Below the pieces are notes generated by a model that worked only from the letters and a program-made list of their open reading frames with translations, was not told the DNA's origin and searched no databases. 64,000 bases of DNA from Rahnella aquatilis CIP 78.65 = ATCC 33071 (lineage in GTDB: Bacteria; Pseudomonadota; Gammaproteobacteria; Enterobacterales; Enterobacteriaceae): the NCBI RefSeq assembly GCF_000241955.1, contig NC_016818.1, positions 248,001 through 312,000 of the forward strand. Direction: 5' to 3'. Of the stretch, positions 7,160 through 17,961 are shown piece by piece. A program made the position numbers and the translations under genes. Position 1 is the first letter of the stretch; every line of letters begins with the position of its first letter.

Positions 7160-8563
7160 ATGGAATTCCTCTACACCATCTTCACCGTATTTTTTAATCA
7201 GGTAATGACCAACGCGCCGCTGCTGCTGGGTATTGTGACCATGCTCGGTTACATCCTGCTCCGAAAGAGCGCCACGGTGATCATCAAGGGCACGATCAAA
7301 ACCATTATCGGCTTCATGTTGCTACAGGCAGGTTCCGGCATTCTCACGGGGACATTTAAGCCGGTGGTGGCGAAACTTTCGGAAGTGTATGGCATTAATG
7401 GTGCCATTTCAGACACCTACGCTTCGATGATGGCGACGGTCGAACGCATGGGTGAGGCTTACAGCTGGGTCGGATACGCGGTGCTGATCGCCCTCGCACT
7501 GAATATCCTGATGGTGGTTTTCCGCCGTATCACCGGTATCCGCACCATCATGCTCACCGGCCACATCATGTTCCAGCAGGCCGGGCTGATTGCGGTATTC
7601 TTCTTCATCATGGGTTATCCGATGTGGACCACCATCTGGTCGACGGCCATTCTGGTGTCGCTCTACTGGGGGATCACCTCGAATATGATGTACAAACCGA
7701 CGCAGGCGGTGACCGAAAACAGCGGTTTTTCGATAGGCCATCAGCAGCAATTTGCGTCGTGGATAGCCTATAAAATCGCGCCATATCTCGGTAAAAAAGA
7801 AGACAGCGTGGAAGACCTCAAATTGCCAGGCTGGCTGAATATCTTCCATGACAATATCGTCTCCACCGCCATCGTGATGACCGTATTCTTCGGCATTATT
7901 CTGTGTTCTTTCGGCCTCGACACCTTGCAGCAAATGGCCGGAAAAACTCACTGGACCATCTACATCCTGCAAACCGGTCTGATGTTTGCGGTGGCGATTT
8001 TCATCATCATTCAGGGCGTGCGGATGTTCGTCGCTGAACTGACCGAAGCCTTTAACGGCATCTCTCAACGCTTAATTCCCGGTGCCGTTCTGGCCATCGA
8101 CTGCGCAGCTATCTACAGCTTTGCGCCGAACGCCGTGGTCTGGGGCTTTATGTGGGGCACCATCGGCCAGCTGATTGCCGTCGGCATTCTGTTCGGCATG
8201 GGTTCTTCCATCATGATTATTCCCGGCTTTATCCCGATGTTCTTCTCCAATGCCACCATCGGCGTGTTTGCCAACCACTTCGGCGGCTGGCGCGCGGCGC
8301 TGAAAATCTGTCTGGCGATGGGGATGATCGAAATTTTCGGCTGCGTCTGGGCTATTAAACTCACCGGTCTCAGCGCCTGGATGGGGATGGCCGACTGGTC
8401 AATTCTGGCACCGCCTATGATGCAGGGCTTCTTCAGCATCGGGATGGCCTTTATGGGCATTATCGCGGTGATCGCGCTGTTGTATATGTTCTTCGCCGGT
8501 CGCGCATTGCGGGCTGAGGAAGACGCAGAAAAACAGGCGCTTAATCAGTCCGTTTCTCACTAA
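7160..8563 (+). CDS. ulaA: Ascorbate-specific PTS permease, IIC component
   Basis: Membrane component that transports L-ascorbate while UlaB and UlaC phosphorylate it. From the ATG at 7160 it has 467 residues (E. coli 465). It is very similar throughout, for example [49 protein letters not shown] and [17 protein letters not shown]. The start was chosen by alignment and the GGAGAG 4-9 bases upstream. An in-frame extension of 17 residues upstream has no family support. Roughly ten or more hydrophobic helices are visible. The stop codon lies within a 14-bp tandem repeat. Confidence 0.96.
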   Translation: MEFLYTIFTVFFNQVMTNAPLLLGIVTMLGYILLRKSATVIIKGTIKTIIGFMLLQAGSGILTGTFKPVVAKLSEVYGINGAISDTYASMMATVERMGEAYSWVGYAVLIALALNILMVVFRRITGIRTIMLTGHIMFQQAGLIAVFFFIMGYPMWTTIWSTAILVSLYWGITSNMMYKPTQAVTENSGFSIGHQQQFASWIAYKIAPYLGKKEDSVEDLKLPGWLNIFHDNIVSTAIVMTVFFGIILCSFGLDTLQQMAGKTHWTIYILQTGLMFAVAIFIIIQGVRMFVAELTEAFNGISQRLIPGAVLAIDCAAIYSFAPNAVVWGFMWGTIGQLIAVGILFGMGSSIMIIPGFIPMFFSNATIGVFANHFGGWRAALKICLAMGMIEIFGCVWAIKLTGLSAWMGMADWSILAPPMMQGFFSIGMAFMGIIAVIALLYMFFAGRALRAEEDAEKQALNQSVSH

Positions 8564-8608
8564 TGATTTCTCATTAATGACTTCTCACAAATGACTTCTC
8601 ACAAAATA
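8553..8608 (+). repeat. Four tandem 14-bp repeats at the ulaA-ulaB junction
   Basis: Units at 8553-8566 (TTTCTCACTAATGA), 8567-8580 (TTTCTCATTAATGA), 8581-8594 (CTTCTCACAAATGA) and 8595-8608 (CTTCTCACAAAATA). The first contains the ulaA stop codon, and the last ends at the AAGAGG ribosome-binding site of ulaB. The units match at most positions. The array sets the spacing between the two cistrons and could change length by slippage. Confidence 0.85.
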
Positions 8609-8619
8609 AAGAGGTTCCC

Positions 8620-8928
8620 ATGACAGTACGAATTCTGGCGGTATGCGGTTGCGGGCAGGGCAGTTCAATGATCATGAAGATGAAAATCGGCCAGTTCCTG
8701 ACACAGGAAGGCGTGGATCACTCCATGAACAGCTGTGCGGTGGGGGAATACAAATCGGAACTGGGCGGTGCAGACATCATCGTCGCCTCCACCCATGTGG
8801 CGGATGAAATCACCGTCAGTGGTAATAAATACGTGGTCGGCGTGCGCAACATGCTGTCGGCGGCGGATTTCGGCCCGAAAGTGATGGAAGTCATCAACGC
8901 ACATTTTTCCGCTGACCTGAAAAAATAA
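8620..8928 (+). CDS. ulaB: Ascorbate-specific PTS enzyme IIB
   Basis: Cytoplasmic phosphocarrier that passes phosphate from UlaC to ascorbate. 102 residues (E. coli 101). The phosphorylated cysteine is Cys9 in the loop [11 protein letters not shown], and the segments [18 protein letters not shown] and [12 protein letters not shown] match E. coli closely. A second cysteine at position 11 replaces Asn of the E. coli loop, a small oddity near the active site. AAGAGG lies upstream at normal distance. Confidence 0.96.
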   Translation: MTVRILAVCGCGQGSSMIMKMKIGQFLTQEGVDHSMNSCAVGEYKSELGGADIIVASTHVADEITVSGNKYVVGVRNMLSAADFGPKVMEVINAHFSADLKK

Positions 8929-8938
8929 GGAGCGCGCC

Positions 8939-9409
8939 ATGAAACTGCGGGATTCGCTGGCCGAAAACAACTCGATTTGCCTCAATGCAGAGGCAGAAAC
9001 CTGGCAGGACGCGGTAAAAATCGGCGTCGATATGTTGGTCAGCGCCGGTGTGGTCGAACCGCGTTATTACCAGGCGATCCTGGACGGCGTCGAACGTTTC
9101 GGGCCGTATTTCGTGATCGCACCCGGACTTGCCATGCCCCATGGCCGCCCGGAAGAAGGCGTGATTAAAACCGGTTTTGCGCTGGTGACGCTGAAAAAGC
9201 CGCAGGTGTTCAACCATGAAGATAACGATCCGGTGGACATCCTCATTACGCTGGCGGCGGTGGATGCCAATGCGCATCAGGAAGTGGGCATTATGCAGGT
9301 GGTGAACCTGTTTGATGATGAAGCCAATTTTGACCGCCTGCGCGCCTGTACCACCGCGCAACAGGTGCTGGATTTGATCGACCTGACCTCCGCCACGGCG
9401 GTTCACTAA
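8939..9409 (+). CDS. ulaC: Ascorbate-specific PTS enzyme IIA
   Basis: Phosphocarrier of the fructose-mannitol IIA type, accepting phosphate from HPr. 156 residues (E. coli 154). The phosphorylated histidine is His68 in [15 protein letters not shown]. Only 10 bases separate it from ulaB, and an AAGGAGCG ribosome-binding site overlaps the end of ulaB. It is part of the ulaABCDEF operon. Confidence 0.95.
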   Translation: MKLRDSLAENNSICLNAEAETWQDAVKIGVDMLVSAGVVEPRYYQAILDGVERFGPYFVIAPGLAMPHGRPEEGVIKTGFALVTLKKPQVFNHEDNDPVDILITLAAVDANAHQEVGIMQVVNLFDDEANFDRLRACTTAQQVLDLIDLTSATAVH

Positions 9410-9432
9410 TTCGTTAGCAGAAGGAATTTATT

Positions 9433-10089
9433 ATGTCTCATTCATTACCTATGTTGCAGGTGGCGCTGGATAACCAGTCAATGGACGACGCTTACAAGAC
9501 CACGCGCCTGATCGCCGGCGAAGTCGACATCATCGAAGTCGGTACTATTTTGTGTGTCGCCGAAGGGGTGCGCGCGGTGCGTGACCTTAAGGCGTTGTAT
9601 CCGGAAAAAATCGTACTGGCTGATGCCAAAATCGCCGACGCCGGGAAAATCCTCGCGCGCATGTGTTTTGAAGCCAATGCTGACTGGGTGACGGTGATTT
9701 GCTGTGCCGACATCAACACCACCAAAGGTGCGCTGGAAGTGGCGAAAGAATTCAACGGCGACGTGCAGATTGAACTGACCGGTTACTGGACGTGGGAGCA
9801 GGCGCAGGAATGGCATGACGCAGGCATTGGGCAGGTGGTTTATCACCGCAGTCGCGACGCGCAGGCCGCCGGAGTGGCGTGGAGTGATGCCGATATCTCG
9901 GCGATTAAACGCCTTTCCGCCATGGGCTTCAAAGTGACCATTACCGGCGGGCTGGCGCTGGAAGATTTACCGCTGTTTAAAGACATTCCGGTGCATGTCT
10001 TTATCGCCGGTCGCAGCATCCGTGACGCCAAAGATCCGGTTGATGCAGCCCGTCAGTTCAAAAAATCCATTCGCCAGCTCTGGGGCTAA
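9433..10089 (+). CDS. ulaD: 3-keto-L-gulonate-6-phosphate decarboxylase
   Basis: Decarboxylates 3-keto-L-gulonate 6-phosphate to L-xylulose 5-phosphate with Mg2+. 218 residues (E. coli 216). It belongs to the orotidine 5'-phosphate decarboxylase suprafamily. The conserved Asp-x-Lys-x-x-Asp motif is at 64-69 in [11 protein letters not shown], and the phosphate-binding loop is near [22 protein letters not shown] precedes the ATG. Confidence 0.96.
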   Translation: MSHSLPMLQVALDNQSMDDAYKTTRLIAGEVDIIEVGTILCVAEGVRAVRDLKALYPEKIVLADAKIADAGKILARMCFEANADWVTVICCADINTTKGALEVAKEFNGDVQIELTGYWTWEQAQEWHDAGIGQVVYHRSRDAQAAGVAWSDADISAIKRLSAMGFKVTITGGLALEDLPLFKDIPVHVFIAGRSIRDAKDPVDAARQFKKSIRQLWG

Positions 10090-10099
10090 GGAACACCGC

Positions 10100-10960
10100 A
10101 TGATGCATAAAGCCGTTCCACTCGGTATCTATGAAAAAGCCCTGCCTGCGGGAGAAGACTGGCTGATGCGCCTGACACTGGCGAAAGAGCTGGGCTTCGA
10201 TTTCGTTGAAATGTCGGTGGATGAAACCGACAACCGGCTGGCACGGCTTGACTGGTCACGGGAGCAACGTCTGCTGGTGGTGGAGGCAATATCCCACACC
10301 GGCATCCGCATTCCGTCGATGTGCCTGAGCGCGCACCGACGCTTTCCGCTCGGTGCAGAAGATGATGAAACCCGCAATCAGGGCCTGGAAATCATGCGCA
10401 AGGCCATCGTGCTGGCGCAGGATCTCGGCATTCGTGTGATCCAGCTTGCCGGTTATGACGTGTATTACCAGCAGGCCAATGAAAATACCCGCGAGCGTTT
10501 TCGCGACGGTTTGCAGGTATCGGTTGAAATGGCCAGCCGTGCGCAGGTCACGCTGGCGATGGAAATCATGGATTACCCGCTGATGAATTCCATCAGCAAA
10601 GCGCTGGGTTACAGCCATTATCTGAACAATCCGTGGTTTCAGCTTTATCCGGATATCGGCAATTTGTCGGCATGGGACAACGATGTGCAGATGGAGCTGG
10701 CGAGCGGTGCGGGGCATATCGTCGCCGTGCATGTTAAGGACACACAGCCCGGCGTATTTAAAAACGTGCCGTTTGGCAGTGGCGTGGTGAAGTTCGAGCG
10801 CTGCTTTGAAACATTGCAAAAAAGTGGTTATCGCGGGCCGTACCTGATCGAAATGTGGAGCGAAACCGCCGCCGATCCGATGCAGGAAGTGCGCAACGCC
10901 CGTGCCTGGGTGATCGATAAAATGCAAAAAGCCGGGCTGAACATGGAGGAAACCCGATGA
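10100..10960 (+). CDS. ulaE: L-xylulose-5-phosphate 3-epimerase
   Basis: TIM-barrel epimerase converting L-xylulose 5-phosphate to L-ribulose 5-phosphate. 286 residues from the first of two adjacent ATG codons (10100 and 10103). The first aligns with the E. coli start and has AAGGA 7 bases upstream. Conserved stretches include [54 protein letters not shown] and [12 protein letters not shown], containing the Glu, Asp and His residues of the metal site. The 3' end overlaps ulaF by 4 bases (ATGA). Confidence 0.95.
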   Translation: MMHKAVPLGIYEKALPAGEDWLMRLTLAKELGFDFVEMSVDETDNRLARLDWSREQRLLVVEAISHTGIRIPSMCLSAHRRFPLGAEDDETRNQGLEIMRKAIVLAQDLGIRVIQLAGYDVYYQQANENTRERFRDGLQVSVEMASRAQVTLAMEIMDYPLMNSISKALGYSHYLNNPWFQLYPDIGNLSAWDNDVQMELASGAGHIVAVHVKDTQPGVFKNVPFGSGVVKFERCFETLQKSGYRGPYLIEMWSETAADPMQEVRNARAWVIDKMQKAGLNMEETR

Positions 10961-11646
10961 CGGATGCACTGAAACAACGCGTGTTTGACGCCAACATGGC
11001 GCTGCCCGCTTTTGGCCTGGTGACCTTTACGTGGGGCAACGTCAGCGGTATCGACCGCGAACGCGGTATTGTTGTGATCAAACCGAGCGGCGTGGAATAC
11101 GGGAAAATGCAGGCCAGCGATATGGTGGTGCTGAACCTGCAAGGCGAGGTCGTGGAAGGGCGTTACAAACCGTCTTCAGATACGGCAACGCATCTCGAGC
11201 TGTACGCCCGTTTCCCGCAACTTGGCGGTATCGTGCATACCCATTCGACCTGTGCGACGTCATGGGCGCAGGCCGGGATTGCCATCCCGCCGCTCGGCAC
11301 TACACATGCAGATTATTTTGCCGGTGCCATTCCCTGCACACGGCCTTTATCGCGTCAGGAAGTCAGCGGAGATTACGAACTGGAAACCGGCAAAGTGATC
11401 GCCACGGCGCTGACGAACATCGATCCGCTGCATATGCCCGGCATTCTGGTCGCCCAGCACGGCCCGTTCTGCTGGGGAACCACGCCGGAGCAGGCGGTAC
11501 ACAACGCCGTGGTGCTGGAAGAAGTTGCCAAAATGGCATGGATCACCGGTTCAATCCGGCGCGACCAAACCCCGATGGATGATTATTTGCTGCACAAACA
11601 CTTCAGCCGTAAACACGGGCCGGATGCGTATTACGGGCAGAAATAG
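10957..11646 (+). CDS. ulaF: L-ribulose-5-phosphate 4-epimerase UlaF
   Basis: Class II aldolase/AraD-family zinc enzyme that makes D-xylulose 5-phosphate, the last step of ascorbate catabolism. 229 residues (E. coli 228). Metal ligands His94 and His96 are in [15 protein letters not shown], and the conserved Asp75 is in PSSDTATH. The start overlaps the ulaE stop, which indicates translational coupling. It could be mistaken for araD or sgbE, but the context fixes it as ulaF. Confidence 0.95.
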   Translation: MTDALKQRVFDANMALPAFGLVTFTWGNVSGIDRERGIVVIKPSGVEYGKMQASDMVVLNLQGEVVEGRYKPSSDTATHLELYARFPQLGGIVHTHSTCATSWAQAGIAIPPLGTTHADYFAGAIPCTRPLSRQEVSGDYELETGKVIATALTNIDPLHMPGILVAQHGPFCWGTTPEQAVHNAVVLEEVAKMAWITGSIRRDQTPMDDYLLHKHFSRKHGPDAYYGQK

Positions 11647-11654
11647 CCGCGACT

Positions 11655-11702
11655 GAGATGCCATTAAAACTCCACCCCAACCCTCCCCTTCGCAGGGGAG
11701 GG
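11655..11702 (+). repeat. GC-rich dispersed repeat, left copy, with perfect hairpin
   Basis: GAGATGCCATTAAAACTCC (11655-11673) leads into ACCCCAACCCTCCCC (11674-11688). The hairpin CCCTCCCC/GGGGAGGG at 11681-11688 and 11695-11702 is closed by TTCGCA. The reverse complement of 16453-16483, after malQ, matches 11655-11688 with only a 3-base length difference and a few changes. It follows the ulaF stop by few bases and may serve as its 3' structure. No T-run follows, so termination is uncertain. Confidence 0.75.
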
Positions 11703-11830
11703 AGCCGATCGAGCGTTTCCCCTCCCCCGCAGTGAGCATTTTTCCAGCATAGGGTTTATACATAGATAGCGAGATCACACTTTTTCTCACGGAAGCATTC
11801 CGTCCCCTCAGACAGAAAAGAGACTGCCCT

Positions 11831-14245
11831 ATGTCGAAGATCACGTTCAAGCAGGATGTTTTTTTGGCGGCGCTCACCCGCCAGTGGCAAGCGTTCGGAC
11901 TCACCTCAGCTTCAGATATGACCCGGCACCAGTGGTGGCACGCGGTCAGTGCCGCCGTTGCAGAGCAGCTTCCTGCGCAAAGCGAGTCGGTCAGCAGCAA
12001 AAGCAAAAAAATCACCCGCCACGTTAATTATATCTCGATGGAATTTCTGGTCGGACGCCTGACCGGCAACAACCTGATTAATCTTGGCTGGTATGAAAAA
12101 ATTGCCGCTGCGCTGGAACCCTTTGATATCAATCTGACCGACCTGCTGGAAGAAGAAATTGACCCGGCGTTGGGCAATGGCGGTCTGGGGAGACTGGCGG
12201 CCTGTTATCTCGATGCGATGGCTTCCGTCGGGCAGCCCGGTATCGGTTATGGCCTGAATTATCAGTACGGACTGTTCCGTCAGCGCTTTGTTGACGGCAA
12301 ACAAAAAGAGTCGCCGGATGACTGGCACCGCAGCGAATATCCGTGGTTTCGCCACAACAGTGCGCTGGCCGTCAGCGTCGGTGTTGGCGGTAAAATGGTG
12401 AAAAATGAGCAGGGCGTTTCACGCTGGGAACCGGAATTTATCCTGCGCGGTGAAGCCTGGGATTTGCCGGTAATGGGGTATCGCAACGGTATCACGCAAC
12501 CGTTGCGGTTGTGGGAGGCCACGCATCCTCATCCGTTTGATCTGGAAAAATTTAATGATGGCGAGTTTCTGAAAGCCGAACAACAGGGCATCGACGCCGC
12601 TAAACTCACCAAAGTGTTGTATCCGAATGACAACCATCAGGCCGGTAAACGCCTGCGTCTGATGCAGCAGTATTTCCAGTGTGCCTGCTCGGTGGCCGAT
12701 ATCCTGAGGCGTCATCATTTCCATGGCCGAAAAATCAGCGAACTGCCGGATTATGAAGTCATCCAGCTCAATGATACGCACCCGACTATCGCCATTCCTG
12801 AAATGCTGCGCGTGCTGATCGACGAACATCAGCTGAGCTGGAATGACGCCTGGCATATTACCAGCCGCACCTTCGCGTATACCAACCACACGCTGATGCC
12901 GGAAGCGCTTGAAACCTGGGATGAGCGTCTGGTACGCAGTTTGCTGCCGCGCCATTTTCAGATCATCAAACAGATCAACGCCAACTTTAAGAAACAGGTC
13001 AGCAAAGAGTGGCCGGGCGATGAGGCGGTCTGGGCGAAACTCGCCGTGCACCATGACAAACAGGTGCGCATGGCCAATCTCTGCGTGGTCGCCGGGTTTG
13101 CGGTGAACGGTGTTGCGGCGCTGCATTCCGATCTGGTGGTCAAAGATTTGTTCCCGGAGTATTACCAGCTATGGCCGGAAAAATTCCACAACGTGACCAA
13201 CGGCATTACGCCGCGCCGCTGGCTGAAACAATGTAATCCTGCGCTGTCGGCGCTGATTGATGAACGGCTGAAAACCGACACCTGGGTCAATAATCTGGAT
13301 CTGCTGAAAGGGCTGGAAGACGGCGTCAAAGACAAAAAATTCTGCAAGCAGTACCGCAAAATCAAACATGATAACAAAGTCCGGCTGGCGGAATACGTCT
13401 GGCAGCGCATGGGGATCCGCCTCAATCCCGACGCGATTTTTGATGTGCAGATCAAACGCCTGCACGAGTACAAACGTCAGCATCTCAATCTGCTGCACAT
13501 TCTTTCGCTGTATCGCCAGATCCGCGATAACCCGAAACTTGACATCGTGCCGCGCGTTTTCCTGTTTGGTGCGAAGGCAGCGCCCGGATATTACCTCGCC
13601 AAAAACATTATCTATGCGATCAATCAGGTGGCGGAGAAGATCAACAACGATCCGATCGTCGCCGATCGTCTCAAAGTGGTGTTCATTCCCGATTATAGTG
13701 TTTCGGTGGCCGAACTGATGATCCCGGCGGCGGACGTGTCGGAGCAGATTTCCACCGCAGGTAAGGAAGCCTCCGGCACCGGCAATATGAAACTGGCGCT
13801 GAACGGTGCGCTGACTATCGGTACGCTCGATGGCGCAAACGTCGAGATTGCCGAACAGGTCGGTGAGGACAACATCTTTATCTTCGGCCTGACGGTCGAT
13901 GAAGTGAAAGCGCAGCTTAAAAAAGGCTACAAGCCGAAAGCGTTGGTGAAAAAGGACAAACATCTCAAAGCCATTCTCGACGAACTGGCCAGCGGTTTTT
14001 ATGCCAGTGGCGACAAAAAAGCCTTCGATCTGATGTTGAACAGCCTGCTCGACGGCGGTGATCCGTATCTGGTGCTGGCGGATTTTGCCTCCTATTGCGA
14101 GGCGCAAAAACAGGTCGATGCGCTTTACCGTAATGCCGATGAATGGACACGCCGTACCTTGCTCAACACGGCACGTGTAGGCATGTTCAGCGCCGATCGT
14201 TCCATCCGCGATTATCAGCAGCGCATCTGGCAGGCCAAACGATAG
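11831..14245 (+). CDS. malP: Maltodextrin phosphorylase
   Basis: Phosphorolyses maltodextrins to glucose 1-phosphate in the cytoplasm. 804 residues (E. coli 797), a family GT35 glycogen phosphorylase-type enzyme. The PLP lysine is Lys654 in [14 protein letters not shown]. Other family blocks are [56 protein letters not shown] and [15 protein letters not shown]. malQ follows after 8 bases, forming the malPQ operon. E. coli has malT divergent from malP; here ula genes occupy that side and malT is not in the window. Confidence 0.97.
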   Translation: MSKITFKQDVFLAALTRQWQAFGLTSASDMTRHQWWHAVSAAVAEQLPAQSESVSSKSKKITRHVNYISMEFLVGRLTGNNLINLGWYEKIAAALEPFDINLTDLLEEEIDPALGNGGLGRLAACYLDAMASVGQPGIGYGLNYQYGLFRQRFVDGKQKESPDDWHRSEYPWFRHNSALAVSVGVGGKMVKNEQGVSRWEPEFILRGEAWDLPVMGYRNGITQPLRLWEATHPHPFDLEKFNDGEFLKAEQQGIDAAKLTKVLYPNDNHQAGKRLRLMQQYFQCACSVADILRRHHFHGRKISELPDYEVIQLNDTHPTIAIPEMLRVLIDEHQLSWNDAWHITSRTFAYTNHTLMPEALETWDERLVRSLLPRHFQIIKQINANFKKQVSKEWPGDEAVWAKLAVHHDKQVRMANLCVVAGFAVNGVAALHSDLVVKDLFPEYYQLWPEKFHNVTNGITPRRWLKQCNPALSALIDERLKTDTWVNNLDLLKGLEDGVKDKKFCKQYRKIKHDNKVRLAEYVWQRMGIRLNPDAIFDVQIKRLHEYKRQHLNLLHILSLYRQIRDNPKLDIVPRVFLFGAKAAPGYYLAKNIIYAINQVAEKINNDPIVADRLKVVFIPDYSVSVAELMIPAADVSEQISTAGKEASGTGNMKLALNGALTIGTLDGANVEIAEQVGEDNIFIFGLTVDEVKAQLKKGYKPKALVKKDKHLKAILDELASGFYASGDKKAFDLMLNSLLDGGDPYLVLADFASYCEAQKQVDALYRNADEWTRRTLLNTARVGMFSADRSIRDYQQRIWQAKR

Positions 14246-14253
14246 GAGCCGAC

Positions 14254-16380
14254 ATGGAGGACAAGCAACTCGCTGAGGCCGCGCGCCGGGCAGGCATTGT
14301 AGACAGTTTCATTAATATGACGGATGACGTGGAAACGGTGTCAGATGATACGCGCGTCGCCTTGCTGGCGGCGATGGGGCGTGATCCGGCTGACGTGCCG
14401 GAAATCACGCCTGTGCCGCCGGTCAACGTGTTTACGCAAGGCAAAAAGGTGCTGCTGACGCCGGAAGTCAGTGGTGCGTTTAGCTGGCAACTGACGCAGG
14501 AAAATGGCAGCCAGACGCAGGGCGAAATTCCGGCCGGTACCGTGCTGAATCTTGGTGCGGCGCTGCCCACCGGTTATCACCAACTGACGTTATCGCAAAA
14601 CGGCAACGTCTGGCCCTGCCGGATCATCGTCGTGCCGCCGCGTTGTTATGAGCCTGAGGCATTGCTGACAGGGGAAAAACTGTGGGGCGCGACCCTCCAG
14701 CTTTATACGCTGCGCTCGGAGAATAACTGGGGCGTAGGCGATTTTGGTGACCTGAAAAAAATGGTCGAGGAAATCGGCCTGCGCGGCGGGGCGTTCGTCG
14801 GGTTGAATCCGATACACGCGCTCTATCCGGCGAATCCGCAAAGTGCCAGCCCGTACAGCCCGTCGTCCCGCCGCTGGCTGAATCTGACCTACATTGATGT
14901 GAATGCCGTGGAGGAGTTTACCGCCAGCAGTGAGGCGCAACGCTGGTGGCACTCTCATGAGACGCGTGAGGCGTTACTGCAGGCGCGCAGCACTGAGTTT
15001 GTCGATTATCCGCAGGTGATTGAATTGAAACTGACGGCGCTGAAACTGGCGTGGCAGTTGTTTTGCAGTCTGCCGGAAAGCCGCCCGCGTAAGCAGGATT
15101 TCCGGCAATTTGTCGAACTTGGCGGTGAGAGTCTGCGGCAACAGGCGCTGTTCGATGCATTGCATGTGCATCTGCGCGATCTGGATCTGGGCCAGTGGGG
15201 CTGGCCGGTATGGCCGGAGGCCTATCGTGATGCGAAAAGTGCAGACGTGCGTGAATTCAGTGAGCGTTACGCCAGCGAAGTTGCGTTTTATCAGTGGCTG
15301 CAATGGCTGGCGCAGACGCAGTTTTCCGCATGTTATCAGCGCAGTGTTGAGCTGAAGATGCCGATCGGCGTGTACCGTGATCTGGCCGTGGGTGTGGCGC
15401 AAGGCGGTGCGGAAACCTGGTCCGATCCGGCGCTGTATTGCCTGAATGCCACTGTCGGCGCGCCGCCCGATATTCTCGGGCCGCAGGGGCAAAACTGGGG
15501 GCTTCCACCCATTGATCCCCACGAAATGAAAGCCCGTGCCTATCAGCCGTTTATTGATTTACTGCGGGCAAATATGGCGGAATGCGGTGCACTGCGTATC
15601 GATCACGTCATGGGGTTGCTGCGTTTGTGGTGGATACCGGCGGATCAGGAGGCGGGCAGCGGCGCGTATGTTCGTTATCCGCTGGAGGATTTACTCGGCG
15701 TGCTGGCTTTGGAAAGTCAGCGGCATCAGTGCATGGTGATTGGTGAAGATCTGGGCACCGTGCCGAAAGAAATTCTTGCCAGCCTGCGTGACTGCGGGGT
15801 GTATTCCTACAAAGTATTGTATTTCGAGCATGATAAAAACTTTCTTTACCGCCCGCCGCAAGATTATGTTTCACAAGCGATGGCGACGGTTACCACGCAT
15901 GATTTACCGACGTTGCGGGGCTACTGGGAAGGTGCCGATTTAACGCTGGGCGCCTCTCTGGGCGTGTACCCGGATCCGCTCGTGCTGGAAAAACTGCGCG
16001 GTGAGCGGGAACGCAGCAAGCAGGGTTTGCTGGACGCGTTGCACCGGACTGGTTGCGTGCCGAAATCGATCAGCCGCAGTGCTGAAAACATGCCAATGAT
16101 GCCGCTGCTCAACCGGGGTTTGCAACGTTATCTGGCGGGCAGTGCCAGCGCATTACTGGGCCTGCAACCGGAGGACTGGCTGGACATGTCCACACCGGTG
16201 AACGTGCCGGGTACCAATACCGAATACCCCAACTGGCGGCGCAAACTGACGCGAACGCTGGAGGAGATGTTTGCTGATGAGTATATCGATGCGCTGCTCA
16301 GTGATTTGAATCAGCGGCGGGCTTGTGCGTCGTCTGCTAAACCCTCTCCCCGGCTCCCCCTTCGCAGGGGAAGGAGCTAA
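14254..16380 (+). CDS. malQ: 4-alpha-glucanotransferase (amylomaltase), with repeat-derived C-terminus
   Basis: GH77 enzyme that transfers glucan segments between maltodextrins and releases glucose. 708 residues from the ATG at 14254 (TAGGAG upstream); E. coli has 694. Catalytic residues are Asp450 in RIDHVMGL (nucleophile), Glu498 in IGEDLGTVP (acid/base) and Asp550 in THDLPT. After LLSDLNQRRA the final residues (SSAKPSPRLPLRRGRS) are encoded by a CCCTCTCCC...TTCGCAGGGGA repeat resembling the copy upstream of malP. The repeat has apparently replaced or extended the normal end. The active site lies far upstream, so the enzyme is probably functional. Confidence 0.95.
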   Translation: MEDKQLAEAARRAGIVDSFINMTDDVETVSDDTRVALLAAMGRDPADVPEITPVPPVNVFTQGKKVLLTPEVSGAFSWQLTQENGSQTQGEIPAGTVLNLGAALPTGYHQLTLSQNGNVWPCRIIVVPPRCYEPEALLTGEKLWGATLQLYTLRSENNWGVGDFGDLKKMVEEIGLRGGAFVGLNPIHALYPANPQSASPYSPSSRRWLNLTYIDVNAVEEFTASSEAQRWWHSHETREALLQARSTEFVDYPQVIELKLTALKLAWQLFCSLPESRPRKQDFRQFVELGGESLRQQALFDALHVHLRDLDLGQWGWPVWPEAYRDAKSADVREFSERYASEVAFYQWLQWLAQTQFSACYQRSVELKMPIGVYRDLAVGVAQGGAETWSDPALYCLNATVGAPPDILGPQGQNWGLPPIDPHEMKARAYQPFIDLLRANMAECGALRIDHVMGLLRLWWIPADQEAGSGAYVRYPLEDLLGVLALESQRHQCMVIGEDLGTVPKEILASLRDCGVYSYKVLYFEHDKNFLYRPPQDYVSQAMATVTTHDLPTLRGYWEGADLTLGASLGVYPDPLVLEKLRGERERSKQGLLDALHRTGCVPKSISRSAENMPMMPLLNRGLQRYLAGSASALLGLQPEDWLDMSTPVNVPGTNTEYPNWRRKLTRTLEEMFADEYIDALLSDLNQRRACASSAKPSPRLPLRRGRS

Positions 16381-16483
16381 ACCCGCTTGCCTTCCATCCC
16401 TTCGCCGGGGGGAGTTGAAAGCCGGATCTGAAGGGCGGAGCGGCTCCCTGAAGGGGAGGGTTGGGGGGTATTAATGGCATCTC
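16341..16483 (-). repeat. GC-rich dispersed repeat cluster at the malQ 3' end (right copies)
   Basis: CCCTCTCCCCGGCTCCCCC, TTCGCAGGGGAAGGAGC and then CATCCCTTCGCCGGGGGGAG form GC-rich repeat units across the malQ stop. GGGGAGGGTTGGGGGG with TATTAATGGCATCTC at 16453-16483 is the inverted counterpart of 11655-11688. Together the left and right copies form an imperfect inverted pair of about 30 bases around malPQ, 4.8 kb apart. Confidence 0.7.
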
Positions 16484-16496
16484 CGGATCGGAGGCA

Positions 16497-16528
16497 TAAA
16501 AAAAGCACCCAACGGAAGGGTGCTTTTT
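16497..16528. terminator. Bidirectional terminator between malQ and nfuA
   Basis: AAAAGCACCC (16501-16510) pairs perfectly with GGGTGCTTTT (16518-16527) across AACGGAA. The A-run on the left and T-run on the right allow termination of malQ on plus and nfuA on minus. Confidence 0.9.
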
Positions 16529-16552
16529 GCATTCCTGCTGATCAGCGGGAAA

Positions 16553-17128
16553 TCAGTAGAATGAGTGCTCGCCGCGCTGGTGTTCAGTCAGGTCGCGAAC
16601 GCCTTTCAGCTCAGGGAAGTTTTGCAGCAGTTCTTTCTCGATGCCGTCTTTCAGGGTGACATCAATCATTGAACAGCCGTTGCAACCGCCGCCGAATTGC
16701 AGAACGGCGATACCATCATCGGTGATTTCCATCAGGGAAACACGACCACCGTGGCTGGCGAGCTGCGGGTTAATCTGCGACTGCAACTGATATTCAACAC
16801 GTTCCATCAGCGGCGCATCGTCAGAGACTTTACGCATTTTAGCGTTCGGTGCCTTCAGCGTGAGCTGGGAACCGAGCTGATCGGTGACGAAGTCGATTAC
16901 AGCATCCTGCAGATAAGGCGCGCTTAATTCATCAATGAAAGCAGACAGTTTCTCGAACTTCAGTTCGGTATCCGTCGCTTCCACAGCGTCAGGTGGGCAA
17001 TAGGAGACACCGCATTCTGCGGTTGGCGTACCGGGATTGATCACGAATACGCGGATTTGGGTGCCTTCTTCCTGGTTTGCCAGCAATTTGGCAAAGTGCT
17101 CTTGGGCAGCATCGGTAATAAGGATCAT
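16553..17128 (-). CDS. nfuA: Fe-S cluster carrier NfuA
   Basis: Scaffold/carrier that delivers [4Fe-4S] clusters to apoproteins under oxidative stress or iron limitation. 191 residues, the same length as in E. coli, and nearly identical in many blocks. The N-terminal degenerate A-type domain lacks the usual cluster cysteines. The C-terminal Nfu domain holds Cys149 and Cys152 in [10 protein letters not shown], which bind the cluster at a dimer interface. gntX lies upstream on the same strand, 97 bases away. E. coli carries gntT between malQ and nfuA; it is absent here. Confidence 0.97.
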   Translation of the reverse strand: MILITDAAQEHFAKLLANQEEGTQIRVFVINPGTPTAECGVSYCPPDAVEATDTELKFEKLSAFIDELSAPYLQDAVIDFVTDQLGSQLTLKAPNAKMRKVSDDAPLMERVEYQLQSQINPQLASHGGRVSLMEITDDGIAVLQFGGGCNGCSMIDVTLKDGIEKELLQNFPELKGVRDLTEHQRGEHSFY

Positions 17129-17225
17129 AACATTCGCTCAATAGTTGACTACTCTAGTTGGTTATAATACGCCCTTTGTTTTTACCCGTCACCCTTCACG
17201 TTGCCAGTGTGTTAGCAGCACGTGC

Positions 17226-17915
17226 TCATGCCTGTAAAGTCCGGCAAATACAGGCTATTTGCAGCGAAGCAACGCCATGATTACGCAGAATTTTGCTGAT
17301 TTCCCGCACCGTACTGCCGGTCGTGACCACGTCATCGAGCAACATCACATGCTTATCGCGCAGGCTGGCATGGCAGGTGAACGCTTTTCGCAGGTTCCAC
17401 TTTCTCTGCTGTTCGGTCAGGCTTTGCTGCGGCGGTGTGCGCCGGTCACGGCTCAGGGCATCGGGCAGATATTCACAATGCAGCCAGCGCGCCAGCGGCT
17501 TCGCGAGCAATTCACTCTGATTATACCCACGCGAGAAATAGCGTTTCTGATGTAACGGCACGCTGAGGAGTACGTCCGGTCTCGGCAGATTGTTCATCCG
17601 GTAGCGTTCCTGCCAGCGCAGCAAAAGCAAACGGGCGAGTGTGGTGTCGAGCTCCGGTTTTCCGGAGAATTTGAACCGCAAAACCAGCCCGCTCACCGGC
17701 ATTTCATAAGGGCTGGCGAAGATCATCGCGTCCCATGGTGGCGGTTTTAACAGGCAACGTCCGCAGTCGGTATTGCCTCCGGAAGAGGGCAATCCGCAGC
17801 GCAGGCAGCAGGGGGGTGCGGCTGGCAGATATTTCATGCACAGGCTGCAAATGCCCTGAACCGGGAGATGCAACGGACACTGGCATAGCCAACAGCGGCT
17901 GGCAATTGTTAGCAT
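17226..17915 (-). CDS. gntX: ComF-family phosphoribosyltransferase-like protein GntX
   Basis: 229 residues (E. coli GntX 227). The N-terminus carries a zinc-finger-like set of cysteines (CWLC at 9-12, CSLC at 23-26, then CLRCG and CGRC). The C-terminal PRTase domain has the PRPP-binding motif [13 protein letters not shown]. The conserved ComF block [20 protein letters not shown] is present. In E. coli it is linked to DNA uptake and use of DNA as nutrient, which fits the hof genes in the same region. It is divergent from bioH with only about 46 bases between the starts. Confidence 0.92.
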   Translation of the reverse strand: MLTIASRCWLCQCPLHLPVQGICSLCMKYLPAAPPCCLRCGLPSSGGNTDCGRCLLKPPPWDAMIFASPYEMPVSGLVLRFKFSGKPELDTTLARLLLLRWQERYRMNNLPRPDVLLSVPLHQKRYFSRGYNQSELLAKPLARWLHCEYLPDALSRDRRTPPQQSLTEQQRKWNLRKAFTCHASLRDKHVMLLDDVVTTGSTVREISKILRNHGVASLQIACICRTLQA

Positions 17916-17961
17916 AGTGGCGGGTTCCTTTTGCCAATCAGACAGACACGGACAATACGCT

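Noticed and set aside
11690..11735. MalT boxes (GGGGAGG-like) upstream of malP
   Set aside because: The G-rich strings belong to the dispersed GC-rich repeat and hairpin; resemblance to MalT boxes may be accidental, and spacing could not be matched to the E. coli malP promoter.
13169..14107. Long minus-strand frame opposite malP
   Set aside because: Same reasoning: malP is certain and the antisense frame is not protein-like.
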